A stretch of 64,000 bases of DNA from Paulownia fortunei (taxonomy: Eukaryota > Streptophyta > Magnoliopsida > Lamiales > Paulowniaceae). The stretch spans positions 4,588,001-4,652,000 of the forward strand of contig CM033124.1 in the NCBI GenBank assembly GCA_019321725.1, read 5' to 3'. The translations under genes and the position numbers were made by a program. Shown one piece after another: positions 12,723 through 25,380 of this stretch; the first letter of the stretch is position 1; each line of letters opens with the position of its first letter. A model generated the notes under the pieces. It made no database searches and was not told the DNA's origin. It saw nothing but the letters and a program-made list of their open reading frames with translations.

Positions 12723-14866
12723 TGTTAGAGTGGTACCAGGCGAGCTAATTAATCTGGTCATTTTTATACTCTTATGAATTATTCTTATTCATATTAATAT
12801 CATTTAAATGGCAATCTTTATCTTAAATTCATCATAAGAATTAGATAAAGTCCTTAAATCATACATAGCTATAGGGCATGGTTGCGCATATGATGACGAT
12901 CGTAGAATATGCCTCTAAGGATATGATCTTAAAATATTCCAAATTAAGGACTAATGAGATGGGATATCATTGATCCTGTTAAAACATGCGCATGTTATGC
13001 AACCTCGAAAGAATGATGTCTCATTTCATAGGTATTGGTGTAAAGATACTAGTGTATATATACGGGTGCTTGTTAGGGAACAAGTATACTGAACTACCCC
13101 ACCTGGAAATTCTCAATTGAAAATATTCTATTGCCGAATGGAAATTTCCTCATGACGATAGTGCAAGAATTAGTCATTGGACTTGAGGCACTATAGTAAT
13201 CTTGTGTATGATATATTGCACTTTGATATATTTTTTGATTGCATGACAATCACAAGGGATTTACATTGGGTGTAATATCTTCAAGTATGGAGATTAATGA
13301 GTGGCCAACAAATGATACATCACCTATCTAGATGAATAGGTGAATCTCTTATGTGTTCCACTGTACTTGACGTTAAAATCCTTGGCCAAGGTTGGATAGA
13401 AATTAGACATGGAGTTTTCTAATTGTTCATTATCGAGTCAAGCTACTAGGAATGGAAACATAGTTAATGAGCAAATAGAGTTTCGACTAATCATCCATGC
13501 CCTAGGCTCAATCGGGAGATTAGATGACGAAAGAATCGTACTTGCATGGTATTTGTAATTGGAATAGGTTCGCACATTCACCTAAGACTAGGAGTCATGA
13601 TGCATTGCTAGGTGCTTTCCATGACTTGTGGGTTCTTGGAATTAATAGGTTAATTCCAATAGAATTAATTAATTAGATTAATTAATCGAAATTCAAATAA
13701 GTCACAAGAGTTGTCAGCCCACGGCTAACTTAGAGTAAACCTATGGGGTCACACACAAAATTTGGACAAATCCATTTCTAGTCTAGAAATTCATCCAAGT
13801 GTTAGATTATATTAATTAGTGGGGCTTAAATTAATTCAAGTGTAGAATTAATTTAATTAATTAATTGGATTAATTGTTGGACCTAATTGGATTACGGAGC
13901 CCAATTGAAATATTTAATTAATTGATTGAATCAATTAATTAAAATGGGCCTAATTAAATAGATGAATTAATTTAATTGATTGGATCAATTAAACTAGGGC
14001 CTAATTGATTACTTAGGCATAGGCCCATTAGGTGTGGGCTTATAGGAAGCTCGTTAAAAAATTAGATTGGGAATCCAATTCCTAGAGTTTGTGAATTCAA
14101 TTTTTAAGATGTAATAAAGAAAAAGGAAAGACTTTATGAGATAAGTAAACTTCCTAAAAGAGTTGGAGTAAGAAAGGAAGAAGAGTCCTATATGGAAATG
14201 ACTTGTGGTAGCTTTTATTGGCAAACTTCTTGGACGTTTTTTGGGGATTCTTTACTGCATATTTTTTGCTGGAAAAAGTGGAAAAATAGCCCCTCTCTCT
14301 TGAAGAAAAATAGTTTTGCTCATCTCAAAAAATTCATCCCTTCTTTCCCATTCAATCTCCAAAAGTTCGCCAATCTTTTACCTTGTTTACTTCTTGATTC
14401 AATTGTTGAATTAATAATTAAATTAAATACTTAAAACACTAATTGTTAGTATATTTTTGTTCCAAATAAAATCATTCTAGGTTAGAATTATGGAATCGAA
14501 AAATACTAGCATATGATTTGATTGCGAGTGGGTATCCAAGGTATGGATACTGTTAGAGGGATAACATTTGTGATCCTAGAAGTGAATCAATTTTCAATCA
14601 AATGGGTTTGAATTGAAGAGTTTGGAGATTCATTCGTATTGGGATAATGATTTGAATCGTTTCAATCCCTACATCAATTGGAGTGCAAATCAAGATAAGT
14701 ATTTCTAAAACCTTCTTGTTTTAAGTATCAGAAAACGCACAATTGAGTAATCACAAAAGGGTTACGGGATTCAATTTTAATTACATGTGATGTAATGTTT
14801 GTTTTTATTTTTAAAAATTTTAAATTTTGTTGTGTATATGTTTCCAGGGATCACGCGAGCCCAATA
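12723..14866 (+). repeat. 3' LTR of the copia element (2144 bp)
   Basis: It starts TGTTAGAGTGG right after a purine-rich run (AAGTGGGAGA, 12711-12720) and ends GAGCCCAATA, where the family consensus appears to be GAACCCAACA. It is the longest continuous plus-strand copy of this LTR in the window and a useful reference for the other fragments (3754-6565, 25857-29855, 60922-62142). Confidence 0.75.
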
Positions 14867-15780
14867 CATTCTCCACTAATGTAGACACCACACAAACTCA
14901 ATAGGACTTTAATAAGCTTGTAACATAAAGCCTAGGTTTTAGCTGCCAAGAAAGGATAAGGATAACATAAAATAAGAGAGTTCAGTGTTTTTGCACTTCA
15001 ACATCTTTATTCTCATCTTTTCTTCTTTCTTCCCCACTTTCATCCATTTTTCATTTTTAGGATTCATGCTTTTTATCATGTTCTTTTTGCTTCATACATA
15101 TTTTATTCTTTTGTACGTATTTTTTTCTAGTTTTCTTTTCTTTCTATCTTTTTTTCTTTTCTTCTTCTCTTTTTTTTAATGAATCCCCAAGCTTTTTTTT
15201 TTCTTCAGTCCTTCACAAACCCCAGACGTATTTTTTTATCGAATTAGATTGTAGTGTTTTCCTTACTTGCATCAATTGCTCATACACCTTCAAACATCAT
15301 GTAATTCATACACAATCTTTCAACAAAAATAAAAAAAATTGGCTTAATTTTCGCAAAAAGATAAATCCCATCTCCAAACAAAAATTTAACATTGTCCTTA
15401 ATATTTAAAGCAAGAAAAAGTAGAAGGGGGGAAAGAAAAACTCCCATATTTTGGTGGGTGTGCTTCTATAAGCAATTGTCCTTTAGCGTCCAATGAAAAT
15501 TCACACACAAACATGGACTTGAAAATCTACAACCAAGAAGAAGGAAACGAAGAAGATAGGGCAAAAATAAAGAAAAAATAAAAGCAAATCAATAACTACT
15601 AATTAAAAAACCAAACATGCCTAATTCTGGAATAAAAACATGTTGCAAATCCTAATTAAGAAATTATCCAAAAGTAAAGAAAAAGAGCTTGGGTTATCTC
15701 CCAAGAAGTGCTTGTTTTATAGTCGTCAGCCCATCTATCTTCTTTGTTCATTCAGGATCTAAAAATAAGTATTTATCATG

Positions 15781-16759
15781 TCACGCTATTGTGTGCTCTA
15801 AGAGTGTAGGTGATCCTTCTAGGTAGGTAAGGCAAGGATGATCCGGAGTAGCATCAAGGGCTTTTTGGACATTAACAAGTGTATCCCCTATTACAACAAA
15901 TGGTCTGCCAAACATGGTAAAGATATACCTATCTTTTTCCGTATAAAAGATAAAAAAACAAGAATTGGTGTCCATTCCCAAACATATCTTTAGTCACCCT
16001 TGTGGGCCTTGCTTCATTTAGTGCATGTTTCCTAAAATTTCACAATAACATTGAATTTTTGTTTGCATCTAGGTCACATAATGCTATTTCACAAGTAGAG
16101 TCTCCAATTGAATAAGGGATAATGAAACTCCCTGAATTGGTAAGCACTTAAGATAGCTTCTCTTGCAAGATGACATTATACTTTACATCAGCCTCACACT
16201 CGAATTTTTGTTGTTGTGGGAGGATATCCTCCTTATCCACCATAGAGTTTGGCACAACATTGCTCCTCTCTAAGAGTTGAGGGTAAGAAGATTTTAGTGA
16301 TGGCTTTTGGAAAGGGCTTGATTGAATTACAACTAAGCCTTCTTTCTCTTCCACAATAGGCATTTATGTTGTTTTCAGTTGTCCACTCTTGCCCAATTTA
16401 TCAACTCTCAAGGGAGATTCTAACCCTTCATCACTTGTCAAAATATTAACATTACCACACTCTTCCCTCACTTCATTTACCTCAAATGTGCAAGACAGGT
16501 TTTCTAGTTGCTCATCAGCTAGTGCGTTGGTCAACTCACTAAGTTGGGCTTCCAATATCTGATATGATGTTGATGCATTTTGAAGTCTAGCCTCGGTATT
16601 CATCATGAATTGAGTTAGCCTCAGTGGATATGTGGGTTCATACCATGTCACACTGTGATTATTTCCCCATAAATTTCGGGTGAACTTGCCATCCTTGATT
16701 GTATGTGTTGGAGAAAAAACTATCATGTTGTTCATTGTAATCCCACATATATTGAGCAT
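15781..16759 (-). pseudogene. Athila-like gag and protease remnant
   Basis: Three adjacent minus-strand open pieces (16364-16759, 16148-16363, 15781-15981) look like one disrupted gag-protease frame. The first (131 codons) has the gag C-terminal style seen in Athila/Tat elements: a motif TEARLQNASTSYQILEAQLS resembles the LxxLExQLxQ segment. The last contains MFGRPFVVIGDTLVNVQKAL, close to the conserved LGRPFLATGxxLIDVxKG segment of the aspartic protease region. Stops separate the pieces and no catalytic DSG was found, so it is non-functional. A second decayed copy of the protease piece lies at 22479-22690. Confidence 0.65.
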
Positions 16760-17154
16760 GATCGACCTATAATGCTACCCATGGATTGTTAATTTGGTAT
16801 TCTATTCTTGCATGGAAACTACCGTACGACTCTTACATTGGAAAGGGTGTATGAGTAGCATGTGCTGAAAATTTATCAATTTTCTTAAACAAGTCATCAA
16901 TTTAGGTGGTTGATGTAGCAAGGGGGTTTACTTCATGACTTCCAAAAGTTCCCATATACATGGCACATTCAGTTGGCCAGTAATGTATATACATTGTTGA
17001 CGCATCCAATGAAGTACCTCCTAAAGAAACAAACAAAATAACTAAAGTAAACTAGAATAAAATATCTAAAAAAAGAAAGGAAACAAAAATAAAGCAAGTG
17101 AAATGGTCAAACTACAAATAGACAATAAACTTTGACATCACATAAAAACACACT

Positions 17155-17171
17155 CCTTGACAACGATGCCA
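17155..17171 (-). other. Primer-binding site of the Athila-like element
   Basis: The minus strand reads TGGCATCGTTGTCAAGG just inside the LTR that ends near 17180. Intact plant Athila/Ogre-type elements have TGGCGCCGTTGTCGGGG here. The position and polarity fix the element as minus-strand, with its 5' LTR to the right. Confidence 0.6.
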
Positions 17172-17180
17172 AAAACTTAG

Positions 17181-17665
17181 TAACCCCAAAATAGGTGGTG
17201 ACAAAATGCAAGTACATAGTGTCAACAAGTAATAAATAATGACTAAAGTATCGTATCCCCAAGGAGTGCTATGTATATACCAAATACATATTGCTTATGC
17301 TTTATTTGACCCAATAATTATAGTGGGGATTGAATTGAGATTCAACAACTACCAAATTGAACAAAAGCAACTAAAATCCAAGTAGATTGGTGGATTGAAT
17401 TCAATACTAAAGAGAGTCAAGTGGTGACCCCAAAATAGGTGGCAACAAACTACAAGGGCACGATGTTACCAAGTAATAAAGAGTGAGTGGAGTATCGTAT
17501 CCCTAGAGAGTACATGTGTAATTACCAAATATAGATTACCTATGTTATATTTGACCTAATGATTATAGTGGTGATTGAATTGAGATGCAATAATTATCAA
17601 ATTTAACAAAAATAACTAAAACCTAAGGAGATTAATGATTGAATTCAATATCAAGGAAAGTCAAG
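17181..17665. repeat. 244-bp tandem duplication within the LTR
   Basis: The block starting TAACCCCAAAATAGGTGG at 17181 recurs as TGACCCCAAAATAGGTGG at 17425. Following shared landmarks include 'agtatcgtatcc', 'ttgacc...attatagtgg' and 'gattgaattcaatat'. The two units have diverged by substitutions and small indels, so the duplication is not recent. Confidence 0.7.
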
Positions 17666-18942
17666 ACATTGGTTAGCTATCTTATGTGGTTACGAACCTA
17701 GCTCAATTATGATTAGGAATTATATAAGTTGTCTTATGGTGGGTCATTCATGATCTCTTTCGAGTCAAACCTAATCTACCCTAGTAGGCTACCGGTTCCA
17801 TCTCGAGCTATGGGCCATCCCACTACGAGTGCCTTGAGCTTTGTGAATTCCACTAGCTATCAGTTTTCACTTCTATGATTATTAGCATATAATTATGCCT
17901 ATATCTCTATAGGGGTTGGTCCATAGTATATACTACCTGATCCATTGCTACAACTAGACCTCTTGATCTTAATTGCAATAATTAAAACCAACTTGAAATT
18001 TTCCAAGTCTCAAGAAGCATTAAAAATATCATATATTCTCATCAAAATAAAAATAACATTCCAATCACAACATAAGCATCAACTCATAACTCCATTAAGA
18101 TGGTTATCCAAGCCTTAACAAAAGTGGTTTAGTTTACATTGAAATTAAACAAGCACCGATTATTTCTCAACATCATGATTCTTACAAATTTCTCAAAAAT
18201 TAAGCAAAATCAAAGAAAAAATTAAGCAAAAGATTACAACCACCAAGTGATTCTTCACTTTTTTTTCAAAATCTCCAATGCACAATGAAGTCCCTCCTCT
18301 TCTTGTCTTCAAATCCCAAGCTCCTTAGTAATGGGTGTGTATGTTCTTGGTGTAGTGTATGGAGTTGTGTGGGAGAATTGGAGTTTTAATAGACAGAAAA
18401 GTGTGTGAGAATTTAGGAGTAAAGTATGTATGGGTGATGAATTGTATGATGTAAAGTGTGATGTAAATTGTGTATATAGTGTATATACAAGCATATCACA
18501 TGGGTGGTGATGTATGTATTGTATCTAAGGTGTGAAAACAAGAAAGATGCCAAAATGAGCCTTTTCTCACCACTTGTCATAAAAAATCCACTAGAGAATA
18601 TTTTTTTGTTATGCATAGTGGAGCTGCGACTCAAAATTTTAGGGTTGCAGCTCAATACCTTATGTTTTCTAATCTATGCATTGGGCCGCAGCATGGAATT
18701 TTTGGGTCGCGAATCGAAATACTTTGTGCATTTTGGGTCACGAGCACTATTACTTTTTATCACCTTGAGCCACGACATCAATTTTCTGGGCTGCCACTCA
18801 CAACCCTTTTTTCTATTTTTTTTGCATTTTTCATGTTTCAACCCCTTTTCTTTCAACTCTATACCCACACAACATATCTCACAAGATAAGGTACAATCCC
18901 ATCAATTATGAGATAACATATTTAAATTTGTGCTTTTGAGAG

Positions 18943-20516
18943 TGATAAGTGCATATTTTGACATCTTGTTTTATTCTTGTTAATATTCTTGTTTTATTAA
19001 TATTTTGTGTTAGGAAATCAATGAATATAAAAAGATCAAAAGAAGCATGTTTCCAAACTTGTGCAGTTTTTGTAATTTGAGCATAACTTCACGATCACAA
19101 GCCCTATGAATCTAAAGATTATTTTATTTGAAATCCAAGAGATAGAACTACAACTTTTATGTTGGAAGCTCAGCCCAATTTATTCTTGATTATAGCATAA
19201 AATTCATCCAAATAGTTACACAAAATGGATCACCAAAATTCGAATCAAAGTTTAGCCCAGTATTGACTTATTTTACTAATTAGATCATATATCTTAAGCC
19301 CAAATTTATTTTGGGCTATAATTTGGATATGTTATACACAATAGGTAAATAAACAAGTTTGTTAAAGACAAGATGGTGATAAAATATGTCGAAATAGTAA
19401 AACCATAGGCTGCAAATGGCAGCTACTGTTAAAGAACGGCTCTTGACATGATTTGCTAATTTGATCATATCTCCTTCATCCAACCACCAAATTTAACAAA
19501 TGCTATATGAAAACTATCAGCATCAAAATATCTACAATTTTTCTTCTTCATGCATAATCAAAATCTGGTTGTATTTGATCGAAAAATACAATTCAATTTG
19601 GTAGGTGAGAACTTGGTGTAACAACTTATCAACTCTTGACAACTAGCATACCACTTGATTAACCCCTCCATTATTTTTTTGGCCTCTAGCTTACTCCAAG
19701 TACTATAAATAGGGCATGTATTAAGCTTGTAAGAAGAGGGGGTAGAGGGTTTCTTTAGACTAAGTTTTCTAGTATGTATGTTTTCTAGTAATGTAAATTT
19801 TCTTTTAGTAATAGAAATGTATTCTCTAATTTCTCTTATATTTTTAGTCTTTGATACTTTTATTATGTCTTTCTAAATTTTATTTGTTGAGAAAAAAGGG
19901 TGAACCTCTTAATGGAGGAAGAAGAATGGTTATAAGGGTAGAAAATATTTAAGTATGTTGTTTTATTATTTTGAGTTTTTATCTAAACCCTGCTTGTTTT
20001 GTGATGATTCTTGATTTATGTATCTCCAATGGCACAACAAATACTTGAGTTTATTTAACTTATTGTATGGTTTTACCCTACCTACTACTAATGTGAAATC
20101 TTGATTTGTTCTTGACAAAAGTGTGCATAAATAAATGGTGGCGTTAAGAGATAATTTGCAATAGTAAGACAATATCATGATTACCTTATTGTATGAGTTA
20201 TTTGATAATATATTTCCATTGGAATTTTCATTATGTAGGATTTCAATTGTGACAATTAATAGAGATAAAAAGAATAAATAACCATTTCTCTATCCAAAAC
20301 TCAAGAGTAGATCCCTAATTCTCAATACTTTTATTATCTCGGTTTTTCTTTAGTTACAGCATACATTAATATATTTTGATTCACATAAATTCTATTTTTT
20401 TAGAATTATAATTCTGAATTCTTCAAGCAACTTCCCTGTGGATCGACCTTGGATTTATGAGAAATTTATTACTTAATACAACCTGCACTTGGGTTTGCAA
20501 TCTTAAAGTTGTAGCG
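18943..20516 (+). mobile_element. Solo gypsy-type LTR inserted in the Athila-like LTR
   Basis: The insertion starts TGATAAGTGCATATTTTGAC and ends GTAGCG (probably a mutated GTAGCA). It is flanked by GAGAG (18938-18942) and AAGAG (20517-20521). The uninterrupted target is visible at 6650-6670, where TTTGAGAG runs straight into TTTTGGAAATATGTCAA. No interior, primer-binding site or second LTR is present, so it is a solo LTR. A minus-strand fragment of the same family lies at 58610-59417. It contains TATAAATAGGGC (19706), a plausible LTR TATA box. Confidence 0.7.
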
Positions 20517-20553
20517 AAGAGTGTTGGAAATAAGTCAAATTATGAGGTTATCA

Positions 20554-22692
20554 ACTTCCCCCAAACTTGTTTTTTGCTCATCCTCGAACAAAGTTATAAA
20601 TCAAACTAAGCATAAGCTCATAGATGATCATGAATAACTCAACTTGATCAACCAATATAGTGCCCAATCTTTATTGCACATAAGTCCAAAGGTTAGCCAC
20701 AAAGCTAGTCGAATGACATAACAAAACATGTGTTTCATCAATCTAGTCATGAATTCAAAACATGTGTGTGAAGTGTCAAGTTCAAGTTTCATGCATGCAT
20801 TTTTTGTATGAATTTCACAACCAATGACCCCCTTGGTCTAAGCAAGGAATCTCTTTGGTACTCCATAAGCTTGATTTTCATACACCTTCTCCACTTTGTA
20901 GACATCACGCAAACCTATATCAATAGGACTTTAATAAGCTTTTAATGTAAGCCCTAGGTTTTAGCTGCCAAGAAAGGATAAGGATAACACAAACAAGAGA
21001 GGTAAGTGTTTTTGCACTTCAATATCTTAAATCTCCTCATTTCTTCTTTCTTCCCCACTTTCCTCCATTTGGGCTTTTAGGATTGATGCTTTTCATTATG
21101 TTCTTTTTGCTTCATACATATTTTCTTCTTTTGTACACATTTTTTTTCTTATTTTCTTTTCTTTTTCTTGTTTTTTTCATGAATCCCAAGGCTTCATTTT
21201 TTTTTTCTTCATTCCTTCACAACCCTCAAACTTATTTCTTTTTTATCAAATTGGGTTATAGTGTCTCAATTACTTACATCAATTACTCATACACCCTCAT
21301 TTTTTCATTCATGTACCATCATCAAAAGTGCACAATATGTCACACACTAAACTCTCTTAGGGACAAGTCATAGTTTTTCGGGTTGCATAAGGTGGATGTA
21401 ATGAGCTTACATGAAATAGAGTTGAATAGTGGTAATTCATATGATTTGCATTTGCCATTCTTTTCAATAAGACACGATGGGGTGACTAATGATAGATATG
21501 TACTCATGGTAGGCTTGAAAGGCTCAAACGAGTAAAGATGACCTAAATTATTTCCAAGTTTGCTAGTTATCTATAATTTCGCCTCAATGGGTAATCAATC
21601 AAGTTCTAGAATACCACAAAATGACCAATACGACTTATTGGAGGCAAAATTCAATAATAAGTAGCACGCAATTTACAAGATTTTGACACAACGTGCTTAA
21701 TAAAAGTTCATCATTCATGTCAAAGATCAAATACACAAGAATCGTCATGTCACAAGATTAGCAATCCTTCTCTCCTCTAGACTCTATTTAATATTAATTA
21801 AGTTTCATCATAAGTCATCAAGATAAATCAATCAATCTCAAATGTGAGCCTAATCAAGTTTGTAAATAAAAACATGCTTGCTCTCGAACTTTCATTACAC
21901 AAGATATGTAATTCACGCACAAAGCTTCAACTAAAATCAAAAAAATTAGCTCAATTTTCCCAAAAACTTCCCACGATGAATGGTTGGGTTTCCGCTCCTA
22001 TCGGGATGAATGGAATGGGCATCTATCGGGAGAGAAAAATGAATACAACCAAGATCAGATGAGCCTTTATGCCACTTTCTCACCCCCAAAAGTACATCAA
22101 ACATTGTCCTCAATATTTGAAGCAAGAAAAAATGTAGGGAAAATGAACTACTCCCTCTCAATTAGAAATGCATTCATAACCATGCATCATTTGGAGTTCA
22201 ATGAGGATCTACACACTACCAAGGAGATGAGAACCTGCAACTAAGAAGAGGGCAAATTAAAGAACACAGAGGAAAGCAACGAAAGTAAAAACAAGAACAT
22301 AAACAAAGCAATAAACTAAATAGAGGAAAGCTAAACATGCCTAAATCTAGAATTGGAATATGCTTCAAAAACTAATTAAGAAATTACTCCAAAGCAAAGG
22401 CAAAGGGGTTTGGGTTGCCTCCCAATATGCACTTGGTTTAGAGTTATTAGCCCAACTATTTTCTTTGCTCATCCAAGATCAAAATAAGTGTTTATTATGC
22501 CATGTTTTTGTATGCTCTAAAAGTATAAGTGATCCTTCCGGATAGGTAAGGTGAGGATGATCTAGAGTAATATCAAGGGCTTTTTGAAGATCAACAAGTA
22601 TATCCCCTAGTATGAAGAATGGACATCCAAGCATAGTGAAGATATACCTGTTCTTTTCCATATTAAAGATGAAAAAATCTATAAACTTAACC
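20554..22692 (-). mobile_element. Second Athila-like interior, partial
   Basis: It begins with the polypurine tract complement (ACTTCCCCCAAAC). It then follows the same order as 6699-7062 joined to 14867-15980: the 'agctagtcgaatgac' block, the 'ctttaataagctt' block, the pyrimidine-rich stretch, and a protease remnant (22479-22690) with GCPFFILGDILVDLQKAL. At about 22692 it jumps from protease sequence directly into mid-LTR sequence, so gag, the primer-binding site and part of the LTR were deleted. This copy lacks the copia insertion, so it preserves the empty target site. Confidence 0.6.
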
Positions 22693-25380
22693 CACAACAT
22701 GGATTTTCTAGGCCGGCTCGAAACCCTTTTTTCTAATTTTTTTGTATTTTTCATATTTCAACCCCATTTCTTCCAACTTCATGCTTACACAACATATATA
22801 ACATGATAAGGCACAATTCTATCAATTATGTGATAAAACATCTAAATTTGTGATGAGATTATCAGAAATATGTCAAATTATGAGCTTATCATCAAGGCAT
22901 TAGTTCGCCATCCAACATGGTTATGGAACCTAGCTCAACTATGATTAGTAATAATGCGGGGTATGTGACGGTGGGTCTTTTTAATATAATTCGTGCTCTC
23001 TCTTGAGTCGGACCAAATCTATCCCTAGCAGGAAACCGCCACTATCTCTAGCTATAGGCCATCCCACAAATAGTGTCTTGAGTTTTGTGAATTCTACTAG
23101 CTTTTTATTTTCAAACATATGACTACCGCATGTACCTATACCTATATCTCTATAGAGGTCGGTCCATAGCATATACTACTTGATCTATTGCTACAACCAT
23201 ACCTCTTGATCTTAATTGCAACAACTAAAATCAACTTGAAATTGGCCAAATCTCAAAAAGAATTAAAAACATAGTATATGCTCATCACAATAAAAACAAC
23301 ATTCCAATCACAATATAAGTATCAACTCATAACTCCATTAAGATGGCTTTCCAAGATTTAACAAAAGTGGATTAATTCATATTGAAATTAAGCACGTAAC
23401 AAGTGTTTTCCAACATCATGATTCTTACAAAAATTTTAAAACTAAGCAAAATGAAAGAAGAAATTAAAGTAAAAGATTACAATCATTAAGTGATTCTTCA
23501 CTTCTTCTTCAAAATCTTTAATGCCCAATGAAGCTCTTTCTCTTCTTGCCTTCAAATCCCAAACTCCTAGTAATAGGTGTGTGTGTTCTTAGTGTATTGT
23601 ATGAAGAAATATATAGAAATGTGTGTTTTACACAAGGAGAAAAAGTGTATGAGAATTTAGATGTAAAATGTGTATGAGTGACGAATTATGTGATTTGAAT
23701 TATGATGTGAATTGTGTATGTAGTATATATACAAGCATATCACATGGGTGGTGATGTATGTATTGCATCTAAGATGTGGGAAACAAGAAAAATGCCAAAA
23801 TGGGCCTTTTTTGCCACTTTTCATAAAAAATCCACTGGAGAATATTTTTTTGTTATGCATAGTGGAGCCGTAGCTCAAGATTTTGAGGTCGTAGTTCGAG
23901 ACCTATATTTTCTAATCTATGCATTAGGGTCGCAGCTCAAAACACTCTGTGCATTTGGGGTTGTGGCTTGGAATTTCTAAGTCATAACTTGAAGTGTGTT
24001 ATCACTTTTTATCACCTTGAGCCACGACATGGGTTTTTATGCCATGGATCAAAACGTACTGTCACTTTTTATCACCTTGAGTCGTGGCATGGATTTTCTA
24101 GGCTGTGACTTTTTTTATTTTTTTTTTTAATTTTTCATGTTTCAACCCTATTTCTTCCAAATTTACACCTACACAACATATATCACAAGATAAGGCACAA
24201 CTCTATCAATTATGAGATAATACATCTAAATTTTTGCTGGGAGTGTCATAAATATGTCAAATTATGAGCTTATTATCATGACATTAGTTCTCCATCCTTG
24301 GTGGTTATGAACCTAACTCAGTTGTGATTAGGAATGATGTGGGGTGTGTGACAGTATGTTTTCCTAATATAATTCGTGCTCTCACTCGAGTTGGACCAAA
24401 TCTACCCCTACTAGGCCATCAACGCCATCTTTAGCTATGGGCCATCCACTAAGAGTGCCTTCAGCTTTGTGAATTCTACTGGCTTTTGATTTTAACACCT
24501 ATGACTACCGTATGTACCTGTACCTATATCTCTATAGGGCCTGGTTTGTGGCATATACTACTCGATCAATTACTACAACCATACCTATCGATCTTAATTG
24601 CATTAATTAAAATAAACTTGAAATTAGCCAAGTCTCAAGAAGCATTAAAAATATAGTATATATTCATCACAATAAAACAACATTCCAATCACAATATATG
24701 CCTCAACTCATAACTCCATCAAGATGGTTTTTCAAGTCTTGACAAAAGTAGTTTAGTTCATATTGAAATTAAACAAGCACCAAGTGTTTACCAACATCAT
24801 GATTCTTACAAATTTATCAAAACCAAGCAAAATAAAAGAAAAAATTAAAGTAGAAGATTACAACCATTAAGTGATTCTTTACTGCTTATTCAAAATCTTC
24901 AATACCCAATGAAGTTATTCCTCTTCTTGTCTTCAAATCTCAAGCTCCTTGGTAATGGGTGTGTGTGTTCTTGGCATAGTATATGGAGAAATATGGAGAA
25001 ATGTGTGCTTTGGGTAGAGAGAAAATATGTGTGAGAATTTAGTGTAAAGTGTGTGTGGGTATGAATTATGTGATGTAAAGTGTGCTGTGAATTGTATATA
25101 TAGTGTATATACAAGCATATCATATGGGTGGTGATATATGTGTTGTATCTTAGGTGTGGGAAACAAGAAATATGCTAATAGCCTTTTTTCTCCACTTATC
25201 ATTAAAAATCTACTAGAAAATATTTTTCTGTTATGGACAACGGAGGCCTGGCTCAAGATATTGAGGCTACAACTCGAAACCTTCTATTTTCTAATCTATG
25301 CATTGAGATCGTAACATAGAATGTTTAGGCCACGGCTTGAAACACTTTGTACATTTGGGGTCACGACTCAAAACACTTTA
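22693..25380 (-). repeat. Tandemly joined Athila-like LTR units (about 1378-bp period)
   Basis: After a partial LTR (22693-22886) come two LTR-derived units, about 22887-24264 and 24265-25380. Each starts CATTAGTT with TCGCC or CTCC and is homologous to LTR positions from about 17663. The first ends GAGCTTATTA, the degenerate LTR terminus. Equivalent points such as the complement of MHNKKIFSSG and VHNRKIFSSR are 1378 bp apart. Each unit lacks the 244-bp-repeat end of the LTR. The same truncated junction in both implies one deletion followed by tandem amplification through unequal exchange. Confidence 0.6.

Larger units (their letters stand above)
7063..14866 (+). mobile_element. Degenerate Ty1/copia element inserted in the Athila-like element
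   Basis: This is a complete but decayed copia element of about 7.8 kb: 5' LTR (7063 to about 8115, partly deleted), an unassigned stretch (8116-9839), gag-pol remnants (9840-12700), a polypurine-like run (12711-12720) and a 3' LTR (12723-14866). The flanking five bases are TATTC (7058-7062) and CATTC (14867-14871), a target duplication with one mismatch. The uninterrupted target is preserved around 20870-20900 in the second Athila-like copy, where the left and right flanks are continuous. This supports the boundaries. Every pol domain carries stops or frameshifts, so the element is dead. Confidence 0.78.
6566..20553 (-). mobile_element. Athila-like Ty3/gypsy element, heavily nested
   Basis: Read on the minus strand, the element consists of: a 5' LTR (17181-20553, starting TGATAA at 20553); a primer-binding site at 17155-17171 (TGGCATCGTTGTCAAGG, close to the Athila/Ogre-type TGGCGCCGTTGTCGGGG); gag and protease remnants (15781-16759); a copia insertion (7063-14866); the rest of the interior (6699-7062); a polypurine tract (complement of 6688-6698); and the first 120 or so bases of the 3' LTR (6566-6687). 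The stretch 14880-15190 has a parallel copy at 20900-21190. No reverse transcriptase or integrase region was recognised. The left end is cut by the copia LTR at 6565. Athila-like is inferred from the primer-binding site and the gag-protease style, not from a full polyprotein. Confidence 0.6.
17181..20553 (-). repeat. 5' LTR of the Athila-like element, interrupted by a solo LTR
   Basis: The LTR's minus-strand start is TGATAACCTCATAATTTGAC at 20553. It is interrupted by a 1574-bp insertion (18943-20516), and its far end lies beside the primer-binding site. Homologous LTR sequence occurs at 6566-6687, 22693-25380 and, after the gap, 36270-38627. The same LTR also seems to serve as the 3' LTR of the second element copy to its right, because a polypurine tract complement (20554-20566) follows it. 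Confidence 0.6.

Noticed and set aside
14985..15179. Membrane-protein-like 64-codon frame rich in Phe/Leu (similar at 21083-21373)
   Set aside because: This is a pyrimidine-rich stretch of the Athila-like interior read by chance. The two copies are not conserved as protein.
18504..18911. 135-codon plus-strand frame as a gene
   Set aside because: It lies inside the Athila-like LTR, and parallel LTR copies show it is not conserved as a frame.
22693..25380. Satellite or CRISPR-like array
   Set aside because: The units are over 1 kb, diverged and homologous to LTRs. There are no short repeats with spacers.
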